Positions 1-16,044 of a stretch of DNA of 64,000 nucleotides are shown here, one piece after another. The DNA is from Neelides folsomi (lineage: Eukaryota > Arthropoda > Collembola > Neelipleona > Neelidae), in the NCBI GenBank assembly GCA_034687125.1, contig JAQGBZ010000277.1, positions 20,328-84,327 of the forward strand, written 5' to 3'. A program made the position numbers and the translations under genes. A model generated the notes under the pieces. That model was not told the DNA's origin and searched no databases. It saw nothing but the letters and a program-made list of their open reading frames with translations. Within the stretch, counting starts at the first letter, position 1. Each line of letters opens with the position of its first letter.

Positions 1-66
1 AATAGTAAGGTTTAATTACAATTAAGTAATTAAATAAATTGATTTTAATATGATTTTAAAATATAG

Positions 67-631
67 CTACTGCTACTACTCATACTTATCGTCAGAGTAT
101 CGCTAAAAATATCGAAAAAGCTGATAGTTTGGAAGATATCGACATGGAGGCTGAACAGCAGGACGCCATTGCCAATATGAATATTCATCATGTTTATGAT
201 CAAATGGATAAACTCAATCGTTATGTGGAACAAAGATCAAAGAAGATTTATAAGAAGGGAAAAGACTTTAATTGGTGTCAAGCACCAACGCATGAAAAAT
301 TGGAAAAAATTGTCGCTCAGCTTCACAAAGAGTTCAAAATCGAATCTATTGCTGAATTTGAGAAATTTGTTGACCCTGTAATTAAGAAGTATCTTGACAA
401 AGTTGAGGTATGTTATTCATTACATTTTCAAGAACAAATTATGCACCTGTATGTAATTAATAATTAATTCATTAACATTATGCTTAAATAATAATTTTCG
501 TTTAGGATGTGAACTTGTTCCTCAAAAACTTTACAAAAGTTAAAGAGTTGTTTGAACGAAAGCAAGAACGCGCAACTGACTTTGTCAAGGACCTTAAACT
601 CCCTGAAAGGAAAGATAAAGATAAAATTTGA
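67..631 (+). CDS. 3' exons of an unidentified, charged protein (gene begins before the window)
   Basis: Two exons are visible, 67-407 and 506-631, ending in TGA. The first follows an AG acceptor at 65-66 and ends at a GT donor after GAG; the frame is open and phase 0 across the intron. The 155 or so visible residues are Lys/Glu-rich and predicted helical, with TTHTYRQSIAKNIEKAD near the start and FNWCQAPTHEKLEKIV and FLKNFTKVKELFERKQ further on, ending in a basic KLPERKDKDKI tail. No signal peptide or membrane segment lies in this part. I do not recognise the family. A coiled-coil or helical-bundle cytoplasmic protein is possible, but that is inference. The upstream exons and start codon lie outside the window. 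Confidence 0.7.
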
Positions 632-1426
632 TCTTCAAAACAAACAGTGCAAAATTCACAATTTCAAAAAAATTTCCATTAATTTACCTAATCATATTGT
701 AATTGTAAATTAAAGATAAGTAAAATTATGAAAATTCTAATGGAAATAAATAAATTGTATAATTGAAAGGTATAATCAATGCGGTTCAACTTTTTAACGT
801 AATTATAACTTATGACTATGAAACTATGATTCAATGACTGTAAAATTTAAAAATACCATTCATTGTATTTAATCCAAAATTATTTCATTTTAGTATAAAC
901 GAATAACAGTATAGAATTAAAGATGTTTCTATTCAAACCATTTTTTTCCATTTTTACACACACATACCTATTAAAAATTATACCAAGTGGGCCATTTGAA
1001 TAAAGTTACAACAAAGAGGATAACATAACATTACAATACAAAATCTACTTACTTAATTACAACAGGTATTCCTAGTACAATTAGATAATTACATTTAAGT
1101 ATTAACTCAAGTAAAGTTGTAAAAATGTAATTTATAGATAAATTAAAAATTCACTTAATTGACATTCACATTATACAATTTTAAAGGAAGCAAATGGCTC
1201 AAATAAATATTATTTCATAACGCTGTATTCGAAAGAAGTCAAGCAAAAGAATTCTTAACTTTTTTTTAAATTTCAACACTATACTACAAAACAAAAAGTC
1301 TTCTAATTCTAATAAATATAACGTATGACGAATAATATATAAAAATTTCACAGGTTCTATAATAAATCTAAAAGGAGTGACTAATTGAAAAACAAAACAA
1401 TTACCGTTAACGAATTACATAATAAT
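632..1426. other. AT-rich spacer, 3' flanks of two converging genes
   Basis: No open frame of note. It holds the 3' flank of the gene ending at 631 (AATAAATAAA-like signal near 744-753) and probably the 3' UTR of EMC10 from the other strand. Confidence 0.6.
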
Positions 1427-2678
1427 TTATCTTCCACCTTCTTCGGGGTTCGATGCTCCAGATAGAAGTACAAGAAGAGCAATCGGGATAATGTACATCC
1501 ACTAAAATAGAAATAGTTTAAACGTTTATTCAATAATTCAAATGTTTCAAAATGAAACATAAATTAGTTTAAACTTTAATTTAAAAATTAAACTGTTGTA
1601 AGAACATAAATATGAAAAATGAAATTTTATCTAATTGTGTTTACGTATTTCGCGAGGAATGATCGGTTATCTTGAGTGTTGTCCCCACGTTCTTTTGACA
1701 TTCTTTCCATTTCGAGTTTCTCAAGGTATGGTGCAGTATCAGGACTAAAATATTAATGAGATTTATTATAATAGGGAAAAATTAAATTTTTAGTTAAGAT
1801 TTCATTGATATCTTACAGAGGCCCTGGTTCTCCGTGATGGACGAGAACTGTTGTGTTGAACCTTTGTGGTGGTGGTCGGCCTGAACCAAGAACATGAGGA
1901 ACAGTGAAGAAATCATTTCGACTCATTGCATAAGAAATGGCGTAGATTTCTCCAGAAGGATTCAAATGGATTATGAACATATCTGAAAGTCCGGATTCTA
2001 AAAGATTTCTCTGCAAGAAAAATGCATAATGTGTTTTAACTTTGTTTTTTTACACTTACTGTAGATTTTATAGTGTATAGTATTTATATTTGACTTTAAA
2101 ATAGTGTGAGTACTTACAGCTGGAACAAATGATTTAAATGTTTTCTCTCCGTTGCTCAATTTAACTGAAAGCTTCAAAAAATAATACCCGTCTTTGTTTT
2201 GTAAATCCTATATTGAAAATAATCAAACTGTTAATTCCGGCTTTAGTATTTAATTCTCTGTAGATTACTTGTTCAAATCCTTAAAAATATTTACATTAAC
2301 CGTAAATTGTAACTAAAAACCCAAGCTCACTTGTAATGTATTGAGATCATTAAGAGTTAAGTCTTTTTGTTCTGAAGTGAATTTTGGTCCCTTAAAACTT
2401 CTAATCAATATTGACCCACGAGGAATCATTTCTTCTTCTTTCCTCTCAAGACCGAACGAGTGAGACAAGCGGATTGCGACTTCAGGGTTGTCAAAAAAAT
2501 CATGATCATCCTATCAAATCATAATTAACATATTTTATGCACACAAAATATCGGATACTCTATTCCATTAAATTTATTTTGGATTTATTGAATTAATTTA
2601 ATTTTCACTTACCATACACGATGAAAAAGAAAACAAGAAGATAAAGGATACTACAAATAAACTAATATAAATATTCAT
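1427..2678 (-). CDS. EMC10: ER membrane protein complex subunit 10
   Basis: Six exons join in phase on the minus strand: 2613-2678, 2331-2510, 2118-2207, 1817-2010, 1645-1744, 1427-1501, giving 234 residues. The protein starts with a signal peptide (MNIYISLFVVSFIFLFSFSS), followed by a luminal beta-rich domain. It ends with one membrane segment in the context SFLAKYWMYIIPIALLVLLS, which closely resembles the conserved EMC10 C-terminus (FFAKYWMYIIP). The motif SFVPA..LLESGLSD also matches the family. EMC10 is a luminal/membrane subunit of the EMC, which inserts tail-anchored and polytopic proteins into the ER. The start is the only Met preceding a signal peptide and sits directly in exon 1. 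MITD1 is transcribed divergently 577 bp away. The short Gly/Glu-rich tail after the membrane segment is typical. Confidence 0.9.
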
Positions 2679-3255
2679 CTTGTAATTTACAATATATATA
2701 CAGTAATGAAATAAAACGAAATTAATTCCAGTTTTATAAACACGGTTAAAACTCGTCAATTAATTCTCAATTAAAAGAATGAAGAAAATGATTTTCCTTC
2801 AACTTCAATCTCTTCACAGATTTTCAACTTCTCATTATTTAGACAGATTCTAATTCATAGTTTCCGTTTATCCCAGATGATAATTTCCTACACGTGAGAT
2901 GAGTGTTCAAGTCCAGCAAGGAAATTAATCACAAGAAAGACTCAAAACTCACTTCCCAAAATCATCATTTAATTTTATTATCGAATCCACTATAGTATTT
3001 ATTGCTGATTTTGCTTTACCTATGTACGGATATAACGTATTTTTTTAATAAATTAAATGAGTAATATAGTTAATAATTAATAGAATATTTTAAACTTTAC
3101 GCAAGTCGTACCATTTATAATTTTCACAAATGGTAAACAAACAAGAAATCTTTTTATGCAAAGAAAAGTAACAGAAATTTTTATAGTCAATGAGAGGCTC
3201 AAATCATACCTTTATAATATTGTGGTAAATAAGCAATTAGTGTTCTGTGCATGCA
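2679..3255. promoter_or_regulatory. Shared intergenic region between divergent EMC10 and MITD1
   Basis: A 577-bp AT-rich spacer separates two start codons that point away from each other, so it must hold both promoters. No specific element could be assigned by eye. Confidence 0.4.
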
Positions 3256-4403
3256 ATGGAAGGAATTAATTATGCTTCGTCGATACTTATAAGGTTAAAA
3301 ATTTTAAGGATACACCTAAACTTATTTTGTAAACGAGTAATATCACTATCCAAATCATTATAAAAATGATAACAATGAATTGTTTATTATTGTTTTAGAG
3401 CTGTCGAATATGAAAAATCAAGCAGATTCACCGAAGCTCTTCTTTGCTATCAAGAAGGCATTCAAATTTTATTGTCATCTCTTAAAACAATCGAGGAATC
3501 AAAAAGAGATAAACTCAAAGTGTCAATTAAAGGTCACTCATATACAAAATGTCAGATTACTCTAATTTATAGAATATATTTTAAATGTATTTTGAATCCA
3601 CAGAGTATATGGAACGAGCAGAGAAAATTAAAACATTGATAGAGTCATTAAAAGCTTCTGGGAAGTTCAGAGAGCAAAAACAAATAAAAGAGAATTCAAC
3701 TGGTAATTAAACTCCTTCACATTTAATTAATCAAATTAAACAACTAACTATTGTCTTTGTTTCCCTTTATAGGATTCTCTTATGAATATGTGTTCAAGGA
3801 ATTCTTTGACCATCACGTACACCAAATAGAGGTTGAAGATCCTTACATTCGATCGCCTCATCAAGTATTAACTACATTTTTAATAAACCTAAATCTCTTT
3901 ATTATTTAAACAAATACCCTATTCAATGATCTTAAATATCTATTATTTTTTGATTAGTGTGATAATTTCCTTCGGTTTGTTGAAACAGCCATAAGATTTT
4001 GTCCCAACTTAAAGATTATTTATTTAAAAACTGGAAAAGATACAAATCCTGAAGAACAAGAGAAACGACTTAATAAAATTTCTACATCGATTCATACAAG
4101 CAAGAACATTACACTCAAAATCGAATATTCTGATTTCCACGATAGAGAAATAAGGTTATCTTCGTGAATCTTTGAGTTAACTTAAATATAATCCAATAAA
4201 AAGCATTTGATCATTAATCTCAATTAATCAATAATTTCAATTACAGATTGGACAACGGCTGGGTTGTTAAAATAGGACGCGGACTGGACTATTTCAAACC
4301 ATGCGAAAAATTCTCATTGGGTTGGAATGATTTTTACTTTCGCCAATGCAAAGAAACAACAATTGACGTCTTCCATAAAAAAGAACTTGCGAAACTTCAT
4401 TGA
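3256..4403 (+). CDS. MITD1: MIT domain-containing protein 1 (ESCRT-III-binding abscission factor)
   Basis: Six exons: 3256-3293, 3399-3532, 3604-3702, 3773-3864, 3958-4154, 4247-4403 (238 residues), all phases consistent. Residues about 5-80 form the MIT domain (ILIRAVEYEKSSRFTEALLC, YMERAEKIKTLIESL). The rest is the PLD-like C-terminal domain, with the family signatures STGFSYEYVFKEFFD, VEDPYIRSPHQ and NGWVVKIGRGLDYFK. MITD1 binds ESCRT-III tails (MIM motifs) and membranes and works in the last step of cytokinesis. The start lies in a tiny first exon: the ATG at 3256 gives 12 codons and then an AG|A split Arg codon, which restores the MIT helix. A naive frame through exon 2 (ATG at 3410) is out of phase. 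The tail DVFHKKELAKLH matches the family end. Confidence 0.93.
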
Positions 4404-5518
4404 ATTGAGTAGCTCTCATAATATGTGATTTTATCATTTTATTCATATACTGTTTTCATTTATAACACATTTATATTTATGATATTCAGTAATTCGCATT
4501 AGATTTAATTAATCGAAGAATTGTAATACATTTTATATTATATTTATATTGAAATTGAAACAGCTTTAAATAAATTAAATTAAACTTTTTTACACAATGT
4601 ACATCTTCACAGAATTCACTTGAATGCGGACGATCATTTGCGAACTATACATACATACAAGATAATAAACAGACACTTCTTATTTGTACATAAAGGTACT
4701 TATGTACAGATGAATGACTAGAGAGAACAAAGTTTAACTTTATTACTTTTAGCTTCAATTAATAATCCTTTTAACATTTGATACATTGACGCTGACATCT
4801 TTTTCTGATAAAGATTTTTCTTTATCTCAATTTAAATAATTTCATTAAACCTCAACTTTGTCATAGTCGTCATTCAAGATACAAGTTCCTTTTTTATATA
4901 TTTTTAACTACATTTCCATTTCCATAAACAAAATGAAACTCATAAAAAAATTAATTTATACGAGAAATGTAATAAATATAAAACCTTAAAGCAATTAGAG
5001 TTGGTATTGTCCATAATTCATTTCTTAAGCTAATAAAATGGTTTATACACAATAATCAATAAGGAATTATTCATAGTAAAATAATATCACAAATTAATAA
5101 AAAAATTAATGAATTGAACTTGGGTAAATAAAAAATTAACTTTTATGTTTAATAAGTTAAGATATTCCCAAATAAAAATCTGGTTATTTTAAGCTGGAAT
5201 GCAAGAGGTGGGATTGGAGTAATTAGTAGTTAGGTGGGCAATTAGCCCAAGTAATAATTTAGGAATGTGACAATGTGACGTGAGACGAGATTGAGATAGC
5301 GATTTAAGATTTAAACACCTAATTACGTGAAAGGTGCGAGAGGAAGGCTAGAAAGTTAATTACAAGTTCTAAATCGACCAATTTCTTATCTCTAATTACG
5401 ATCAACGACTACAGTTTATGCTACAATTGTAACATTAGTGTCTTCCAACTCCCATCAGCAATTCAGTAATTATAATTAGTATTAATATACTACATAAGAG
5501 CCTTTGCGCTTTCCTCGT
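4404..5518. other. AT-rich spacer between converging MITD1 and alpha-SNAP
   Basis: No supported gene. A likely MITD1 polyadenylation signal (AATAAA) lies near 4568. The remainder probably includes the alpha-SNAP 3' UTR; 5200-5460 is less AT-rich but has no long open frame. Confidence 0.5.
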
Positions 5519-6478
5519 CTAGCAGAGCTCCGTATTACTCAATGTCTTCTTGATCCGAAGGAACAAAGTCGTGTACCATTGATCGAGTCGACTGATGGAA
5601 TCATATTCCTTCACCGTTTCCGTGAACGCGTCAGAATTTTCTTGTTCGATGTGATCTGCCAGAGTTTTGATGAGCTTGTACTCCCTTGAATCTTGAAACG
5701 CGGGGTACTGATCTCCATATCGGTCAAGTGCCTGTTGGGCATTGAGGACATCGACGCAAAGATGGCAAATGGCAGCACGGAAAAAGTACTCCTTGGCGCT
5801 GTATTTCATCAAGCTACTTTCTAATGAAGTTGCAGCAACCTAATAATTAAAAACGGAATTAAAATAATTTTATAATAATTCATAATTTCTTAATATTAAT
5901 TATTGTATTAATTAATGATCAATTACCTCTTCGTAGACTTTGATGGCTTTGACATAATCCTCCTTCTGAGCAGAAATGAGAGCGACTTTAAGGAGGCATT
6001 TATTTGCTGATGATGTCGATTCCTCTCCCTTGAAATAATCTGCAGCTTGCTCATAGTGCGTAATGGACTTCTCTAAGTCGCCGTCAGCCTCCAAGGTTTC
6101 AGCGATGGTTTGATGATGTTTCGCAGCAATTGCAAATCGTCCCATTTCCAAATATTGCTCAATAGCTCGTTCCAGGCATTTGACAGCTTCGCCCACATCG
6201 CTCTTCTTGTAACAATTCGAAGCATCGACATAATTCGTCGCTCCATCGTGTCTGCTCCCTGCCTTCAAATGGAGCTCACCAGCTTTGCAAAAAGCTTCTC
6301 CAGCATTTCCCCATTTCTTTGCCATTTTAAACATGTTGGCCGCTCGAGTGTAACACTCAATGGCTTCGTCTGCTTTACTTCCCCCGCCACCAAACACCGA
6401 TGAGAGAAATCCTTTTGAATTTAATTTCTTCTCAGCTTCTGCCATCAACTCCATCCCTTTCTTCTCGCTATCTCCCAT
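5519..6478 (-). CDS. NAPA: Alpha-soluble NSF attachment protein (alpha-SNAP)
   Basis: Two exons, 5927-6478 and 5519-5839, give 290 residues against about 295 in animals. Residues from 1 onward ([26 protein letters not shown]) and the TPR-like helices ([51 protein letters not shown]) are alpha-SNAP signatures. The C-terminal [12 protein letters not shown] is also diagnostic. The protein links SNARE complexes to the NSF ATPase for disassembly after fusion. The last residues are SNTELC instead of the usual acidic ...DLR, but the penultimate leucine, important for stimulating NSF in the known proteins, is kept. The ATG at 6478 was chosen over an in-frame ATG 13 codons upstream because family members begin here. 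La is transcribed divergently. Confidence 0.97.
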
Positions 6479-7122
6479 CTTTAACCAAGGAGCAAAAATG
6501 TTAGCAAATGTTAGCAAAAGTTAAAAAATGTTGTATAAAACTCATAAGAATGAAAGGAATAAAAGACTCCTCAAATTACCTTTACAATAAATGGGGAAGT
6601 AAAGTTGAGGAAATGAAGAGTTTAGCTAGTGATAAAAAGGCTACTTCGGAATTGGATATTTATTTTCTCGGATCGGAGTCTCCGATTCGGAGAGCAGTAA
6701 AATTCAAGGGTGCTGCGTGAAGTGAAGTGCGTAATAACCCAATTTGAGATTCTTATCGAACCACTGCGGGTTTTGAGCCAAAACACTCAAGTGTCACTTT
6801 AAACTCTCCTTTAATTACAATTAAGGCAAGTAGGGGTTAGGTAAAGGGTGGTAAAGGGTAATTATGATGTGGTTAAATGAAATTACTTATTCAATTGCAC
6901 GGATTCGAATTTATGGGTGTGTGATCTGGCCGATTTTAGAGATAGGAAGAGGAGATTGGGGGACTAAAAGATGCGCAGTGGAAGCATGCCTTATTTCAAA
7001 TGAGTCAAAGCACATTTCGATCTGCTGCTTTTTCTCACGCGAGTTTCTGAGTTCACTTTCGCCGCTAATTAATTAAAGATTATAATTACTGTTGATTTTA
7101 CTGTTGATTATCTTTTTACAAA
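6479..7122. promoter_or_regulatory. Divergent promoter region between alpha-SNAP and La
   Basis: 644 bp between two start codons facing outward. It is locally less AT-rich than most spacers here. Short frames at 6508-6720 and 6864-7076 have no recognisable family and are read as 5' leader or chance. Confidence 0.45.
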
Positions 7123-8804
7123 ATGACTGAAACTGAGGCAAAGAACGGGGAAGCGAAAGCCCAAGATCAAGATGCTACAAACGAACTTGAGCAAAAGATT
7201 CGAAGGCAAACTGAGGTACAATAAAATTAATAATTCGGCTTCGAGCATTTTCCTAAACTAATTTAACTTTGTAATATAATGCTTATTTTATTATTTTTAA
7301 TTCTAATTTATGATTTTAGTATTATTTTGGGGACTCAAATCTTCCAAGAGATCGTTTCATCAAGGAAGAATCGAATAAAAATGAAGGATGGTTTCCAATT
7401 GCTACGCTCCTCAAATTCAACCGAATTATTTCGCTTGTTAATGAGTAGGTTTTTAAAATTCGATGGAGGATGACCTCTAATGACCTATAGTTTTATGGTT
7501 GATTTTCAATGTCTTGTGGTTGTTAAAATTATTTTTCGTTAGTCTTAGTGATGCTGACAAGATTACCAAACTTGCTACAGCACTCAGAGGATCGGAGCTG
7601 ATTCAATTGAATGAAGGAGAAGATAAAATCCGAAGGAATCCAGAAATTCCTCTCCCTGAAGGAAATCAAGACAAGCGGACTGCTTATCTTAAAGGGTTCA
7701 ATAAAGATGTGACTCTTGATGAACTTTTGGGTAAAATTAAATTAAAAGTTATTATGTAATGATATTAAAGATTTCATGATTTAAGTCAAACATAAGGTTT
7801 CATTATAATTGCGATTTTAAAATAAAGTGATAAACTGATTTTGAATAATGTTCATCTTTATTATAGAATTCTTTGGTAAATACGAAGGAATGGAAGCTGT
7901 AATCATGAGATATTACAAAGAACAGACACTTGATATTCCTGAAGACAAAGAAGGGGTAACTGAAGCTGCAAAAATTGTCTGGACAAGGAAATTCAAAGGA
8001 TCGGTCTTTCTTGGCTTCAAGACGGAAGAACAATGCAAGAGTTTTCTCGAAAATGATCTAGAATATAAAGGGACTACGGTAAAAGATTATTTAATCATTC
8101 TAATTAATTTGAATAACAATCACTAACTTAACCCAACATTATAATTTTTAAATAAAATTAATCCTTGCAGTTGATCAAAATGTCCCAAGTTGACTATAAA
8201 GTGAAGAAAGTTGAAGAATACAAGGAGCGATGTGAATCCCGAAAGAAGAAGGCCAAGGAAGACGATGACAAAATCACAGGTGGAAAACATGAACCTTCCA
8301 ATGTTCAAAAAGGTTCGCTTGTTCGTCTCAAAAACATTCCAAAAGAAATGAGCACAATCACGAGGGATTCAATTAAAGAAAAATGGATCGCTGCTACTGA
8401 CCCTGAGAAATTCGAGGTATAAATAATAATATTGCAATTGTAGAAAATTACTTGAAATTGATATTACGATTAACAACGATTAAGTGAAAATATCAAATTG
8501 AATGTAGTTATTACTAGTGTAAAATATTAATATCTTATAGGTGGCTTTTGTTGAATACATCCGTGGATGTGATGAAGGTGTTATTCGAATGTCGAGAGAA
8601 AACAGCGCCAAAGAAGCCTTTGAGCTTTTTAAAGATTCCAAATTTACTCTTGGTGAGGATGTCATCGTTGACCTCGAACTCTTCACCGAAGAAGAGGAAA
8701 AGAAATATTTCACAACGATTCAGGCATCAAGAAACAAGCGCAAGAATTTTGGTGGAAAACGAAATTTCAGGGGAGGTAAACCGAAGAAGCACAGGCGAGT
8801 TTAG
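7123..8804 (+). CDS. SSB: La ribonucleoprotein (SSB/La autoantigen homologue)
   Basis: Six exons: 7123-7215, 7320-7444, 7543-7730, 7867-8078, 8171-8416, 8541-8804 (375 residues). The La motif spans about residues 22-100 and contains QTEYYFGDSNLPRDRFIKE, with the aromatic and Asp residues that hold the UUU-OH 3' end. RRM1 follows (about 115-200; AYLKGFNKDVTLDELLEFFG). The second, xRRM-like RRM starts near residue 254 (GSLVRLKNIPKEM) and ends with IVDLELFTEEEEKKYF. A basic, Arg/Gly/Lys-rich tail (KRKNFGGKRNFRGGKPKK) ends the protein and is a probable nuclear/RNA-binding tail. La binds the 3' oligo(U) of RNA polymerase III transcripts and protects them. The start is directly upstream of the acidic N-terminus MTETEAKNGEAKAQ. 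Confidence 0.96.
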
Positions 8805-9318
8805 AAATATTTCTTTCTTATTTGTTAATCCTTAATCTTAACCTGAAGTTCTTGTTTTATATTTCACTGATGGATTAATGAATAGGATTAGATAGCTCAA
8901 TGAGGTACAGATCCCAAAGCGGGACACCCGGCCACTAATTGTAAATAGTGTCCGGGTGTCCCGCTTTGGGGACTGCACCTCATTGAACCTTCTACTCCTA
9001 GTGACTAACTAATAAATAAATAAATAAAATATAGCTCTTATTGAGCTCAATTAAATATTCAACAATAAATCTTTAATGAGTATGTAAATTAGATATAATT
9101 GTTATTAAATGAATAAATTTATATTACTTGTATTTTAACTGTCCATGTTTAATTATTCACAGATAATTATTTACATTTTAACTATTTCTATTCCTTTAAA
9201 GTTTAATGATCATAATATTACAATAAGTATTTTTGTAATAATTGGGGCGATTTAATTTCAAAAAATTCATTAGAAAAATATTTCCTTGTGATAAAATAAG
9301 TGAATTTACAAATTAAGC
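8805..9318. other. Spacer between converging La and alpha-glucosidase genes
   Basis: Contains the palindrome described separately, a short AATA/TAAA run near 9010-9030, and AT-rich 3' UTR-like sequence. No coding potential seen. Confidence 0.6.
8883..9003. repeat. Long near-perfect inverted repeat (foldback/MITE-like palindrome)
   Basis: The outer parts of the arms are similar, and the arms become nearly identical inward from 8897 and 8986. The left inner arm contains CCCAAAGCGGGACACCCGG and the right arm contains CCGGGTGTCCCGCTTTGGG. The 35-bp core arms differ at three positions. Pairing continues inward through CACTA/TAGTG to a loop of about 8 nt. Overall arms are about 56 nt. The element is clearly GC-rich in an AT-rich neighbourhood. 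It could be a foldback transposon or MITE, or the source of a long hairpin RNA; no target-site duplication was certain. It lies 79 bp past the La stop codon, so it may be inside the La 3' UTR. Confidence 0.85.
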
Positions 9319-13466
<4,148 letters not shown>

Positions 13467-13963
13467 GGCTGAAGAACTATCAATTGAATGTTAAATAAAT
13501 GAAAACTAACCCAATCAATCAACGAAATAATCAATTTATGCAAAGATTCACCTTGATTATGTAAAGGCCAGTGTTACATTTAAATCTAATTATTAGACTA
13601 TGAAATCTTTATCAATCGTTGTGTGATTCGACATGTCGAGATAAAAATTATTACCTATAATGATTTTAATAATTTAAGCAATAACGAGATAAAAGTCAAT
13701 TATTCTTAAATGTATTATTTATTAATGGAAATATTAGAATACAATATTCCAATTATCTATAAAGTGCAAATAAACTAAATATTTGAATACAACGGTATCA
13801 CTGTAACTTTAAAGCATTCGCCCAACTTGACTTTGATCGCTTAGAGCAAATAATTAAAACAACAGATCACAAAAATCAGTATGATTGAAATATTTTGTAA
13901 CTAACTTCATGAATACGTTCAGGCATATTGAATTGTAAAGAAATACATAAGTAGATTACGGGA
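13467..13963. other. AT-rich spacer upstream of the alpha-glucosidase
   Basis: About 500 bp with no supported coding sequence. It should contain the alpha-glucosidase promoter and the 3' flank of PIGQ. Confidence 0.5.
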
Positions 13964-16044
13964 TCACGATAAAACTTTTCCCGATATTATTTTCTGAAAA
14001 GCTTGAGCGAGTGGATGGCCGATTTCTGGTTTCTGGAATAGTTTCCTATTCGTTTTCGTTTTAATTAAGAACTTCTCGACTTGATTTTCGAAAATTACAG
14101 GCTCTAGATAAATCTCGTCAGCAAATTTCGAGGAATTGAAGAGTATTAAAATTCTTTTTACTGGATCAAGATGATTAAAAGCTTCTACACTTAATTTCAG
14201 GATCCATTCGATAGTCACAATTGGAAGTCTTAGCTGAAAAACACAAGATGGGAAAAAATTAACAATATAACAAATGCAATTTACTATAGAATATGTAGTG
14301 ATTTTAACGTTTAATGCTAATATTGTTTGACTAACTATCTTTATTGTAAATATGCTCAAGAATTATTAATATACTATTACAATTAAAAATACGAGGTAAT
14401 AGACGAGCGTCGTTGGTGCGAGGAAGACAAAAATGGTGAAGAAGAGCGATGAGAGGAACATTTCGGTTTTAGTTAACAAAATGGAATCAACTCGATTTCT
14501 CAAAGGATTCCATTTCCGTCCAAAGAAAAGGCGACCTAATGCTTTTAATGTTATCAATTCAATGTTGAAAAGTCTGTTGAAAATTAAACCAAAAATATTA
14601 TTTCCCAATATCCGAATGAATTTTAATATTTAATTCTTAATAATAAATATGCTCAAGTACAGATATAGATTTCAATTCATTTGGAATTTGTGAAAAGTAT
14701 AATGAATATTTTTCCTTCAATTACCTTGTTGCATAAATGTATAAACAATAAATGTGGAAAGTAGCAAGGTTAATGAAATCACAAATGAATCCAATCTGAA
14801 TGGTGAGGCCCATAACTCCCGAATGCATTGCGGCACCCAAAAGAAATGAAAGAACTGGTTGAAGTAAACCTAATAAAAATTCATCAACATCACATTTCAC
14901 AATATTGTAAATAAATACTTATTTGTAAATGAATGTAGAATGTAGTATGCAGAATTGAAAATTTTAATGAATTAAATCCTCACCAATATAAGATCTCCAA
15001 AGGTGTAAATGGTATGAGAAAAATCTTCCTAAAAGTGAATTAAGAGCGGAATTCAACTTTAGACCAGCCGGAGATCCTTGGAGCCATTCAAGTAACTTTA
15101 AAAGGTCTTCAAGAAAAAACTCAATCTTTCCGGTAAAGAGATCAAGTAGATTGGGAAAACTCAGCAGATAAGTCGTGACAAGTGCACCAAGGACCATGTC
15201 TACAAATAATACTGAAACAAGGTTGAACTTTTTCAAATAATCTTCAAAATCAAAAAAGGAATTCAAAATCTGCAAATTAAGAGAGAATATTAATTTTTAG
15301 CATTTTAGCAAAGGCATAAGTATAAATTTTTTAAAATTCATTAATAATTAGAAATTAATGGAGAAAATTAAAATCATGTAATAAGTATTAATGTACCTTC
15401 ATCAATAATGAAAATTTAAAAAAGATTTGTTTAAGCCCAAGACTATTTCCCATTTTCTCCCTCATCTTTTTCAATACAACTCTTGTCTTTGAAATCTTGT
15501 CATATTCGGAAGGATCTTCAAATGAGTCAGTTTCAGCCTCAGTAGGAAAAAGTGACTTGAGTTTCAAAGGTCTTGAAAAATGTCGAAGTTCAATATAATA
15601 CGATTCGCGTATCGGATTCGGAATTCCAGAATCGGGATTACGTAGAGCATTGAGCAAACATTGAGGATCGAATTCAAAGATTACAACAGATGAAAATTGA
15701 TAATCATTGCTCAAAATTCTCTCAACGACAATTGACTTGGAATCAGATAATGAAACAGTTAGCCAAATTGGTCCAAATGGTTTTGTATTATAAATGTAGC
15801 TCGTATAACTTTGAAATGGATTGTCGAAAGCCCCGACACACTTAATATTTGCCTCGGGTTTGGATAAGAAAATTGAACTGGAATTTGAGTCAATTCCAAT
15901 AATTGTAACGGAAAATAATTTTTCTTCTTCTTTGTCACAAGAATCTTCGATTGAGAGATTACCTATAAGAAATCCTGATTTGCAATTTGCTATTGTACTT
16001 GGAAAATACAAATGCAGCAAAGAACTCTCTTTAACTTTCTTCAT
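13964..16044 (-). CDS. PIGQ: PIG-Q/GPI1, subunit of the GPI-GlcNAc transferase
   Basis: Five exons: 15397-16044, 14984-15269, 14725-14869, 14393-14573, 13964-14233 (509 residues). The N-terminal 216 residues are variable. The conserved Gpi1 core begins in exon 2 (SVLFVDMVLGALVTTYLLS) and includes LEWLQGSPAGLKLNSALNSL, LGRFFSYHLHLWRSYIG, ATFHIYCLYIYATRLF, RLFFGRKWNPLRNRVDS and FLAPTTLVYYL. The subunit is multi-pass and works in the ER in the first step of GPI-anchor synthesis, transferring GlcNAc to phosphatidylinositol with PIGA and others. The donor of exon 4 is CTC|GTATTT; splicing there gives YYL followed by LRLPIV, matching the family spacing. The C-terminal 89 residues diverge from known proteins. 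Confidence 0.9.

Noticed and set aside
3380-3565. Open frame starting MFIIVLELSN in the MITD1 region
   Set aside because: It is the wrong frame of MITD1 exon 2; the correct frame gives the MIT domain and joins in phase to exons 1 and 3.
6110-6403. 97-codon plus-strand frame
   Set aside because: Antisense shadow of the alpha-SNAP coding exon, with no family resemblance.
6508-6720. Plus-strand frame beginning MLAKVKKCC upstream of La
   Set aside because: Composition like the flanks, overlaps the alpha-SNAP leader, no family features.
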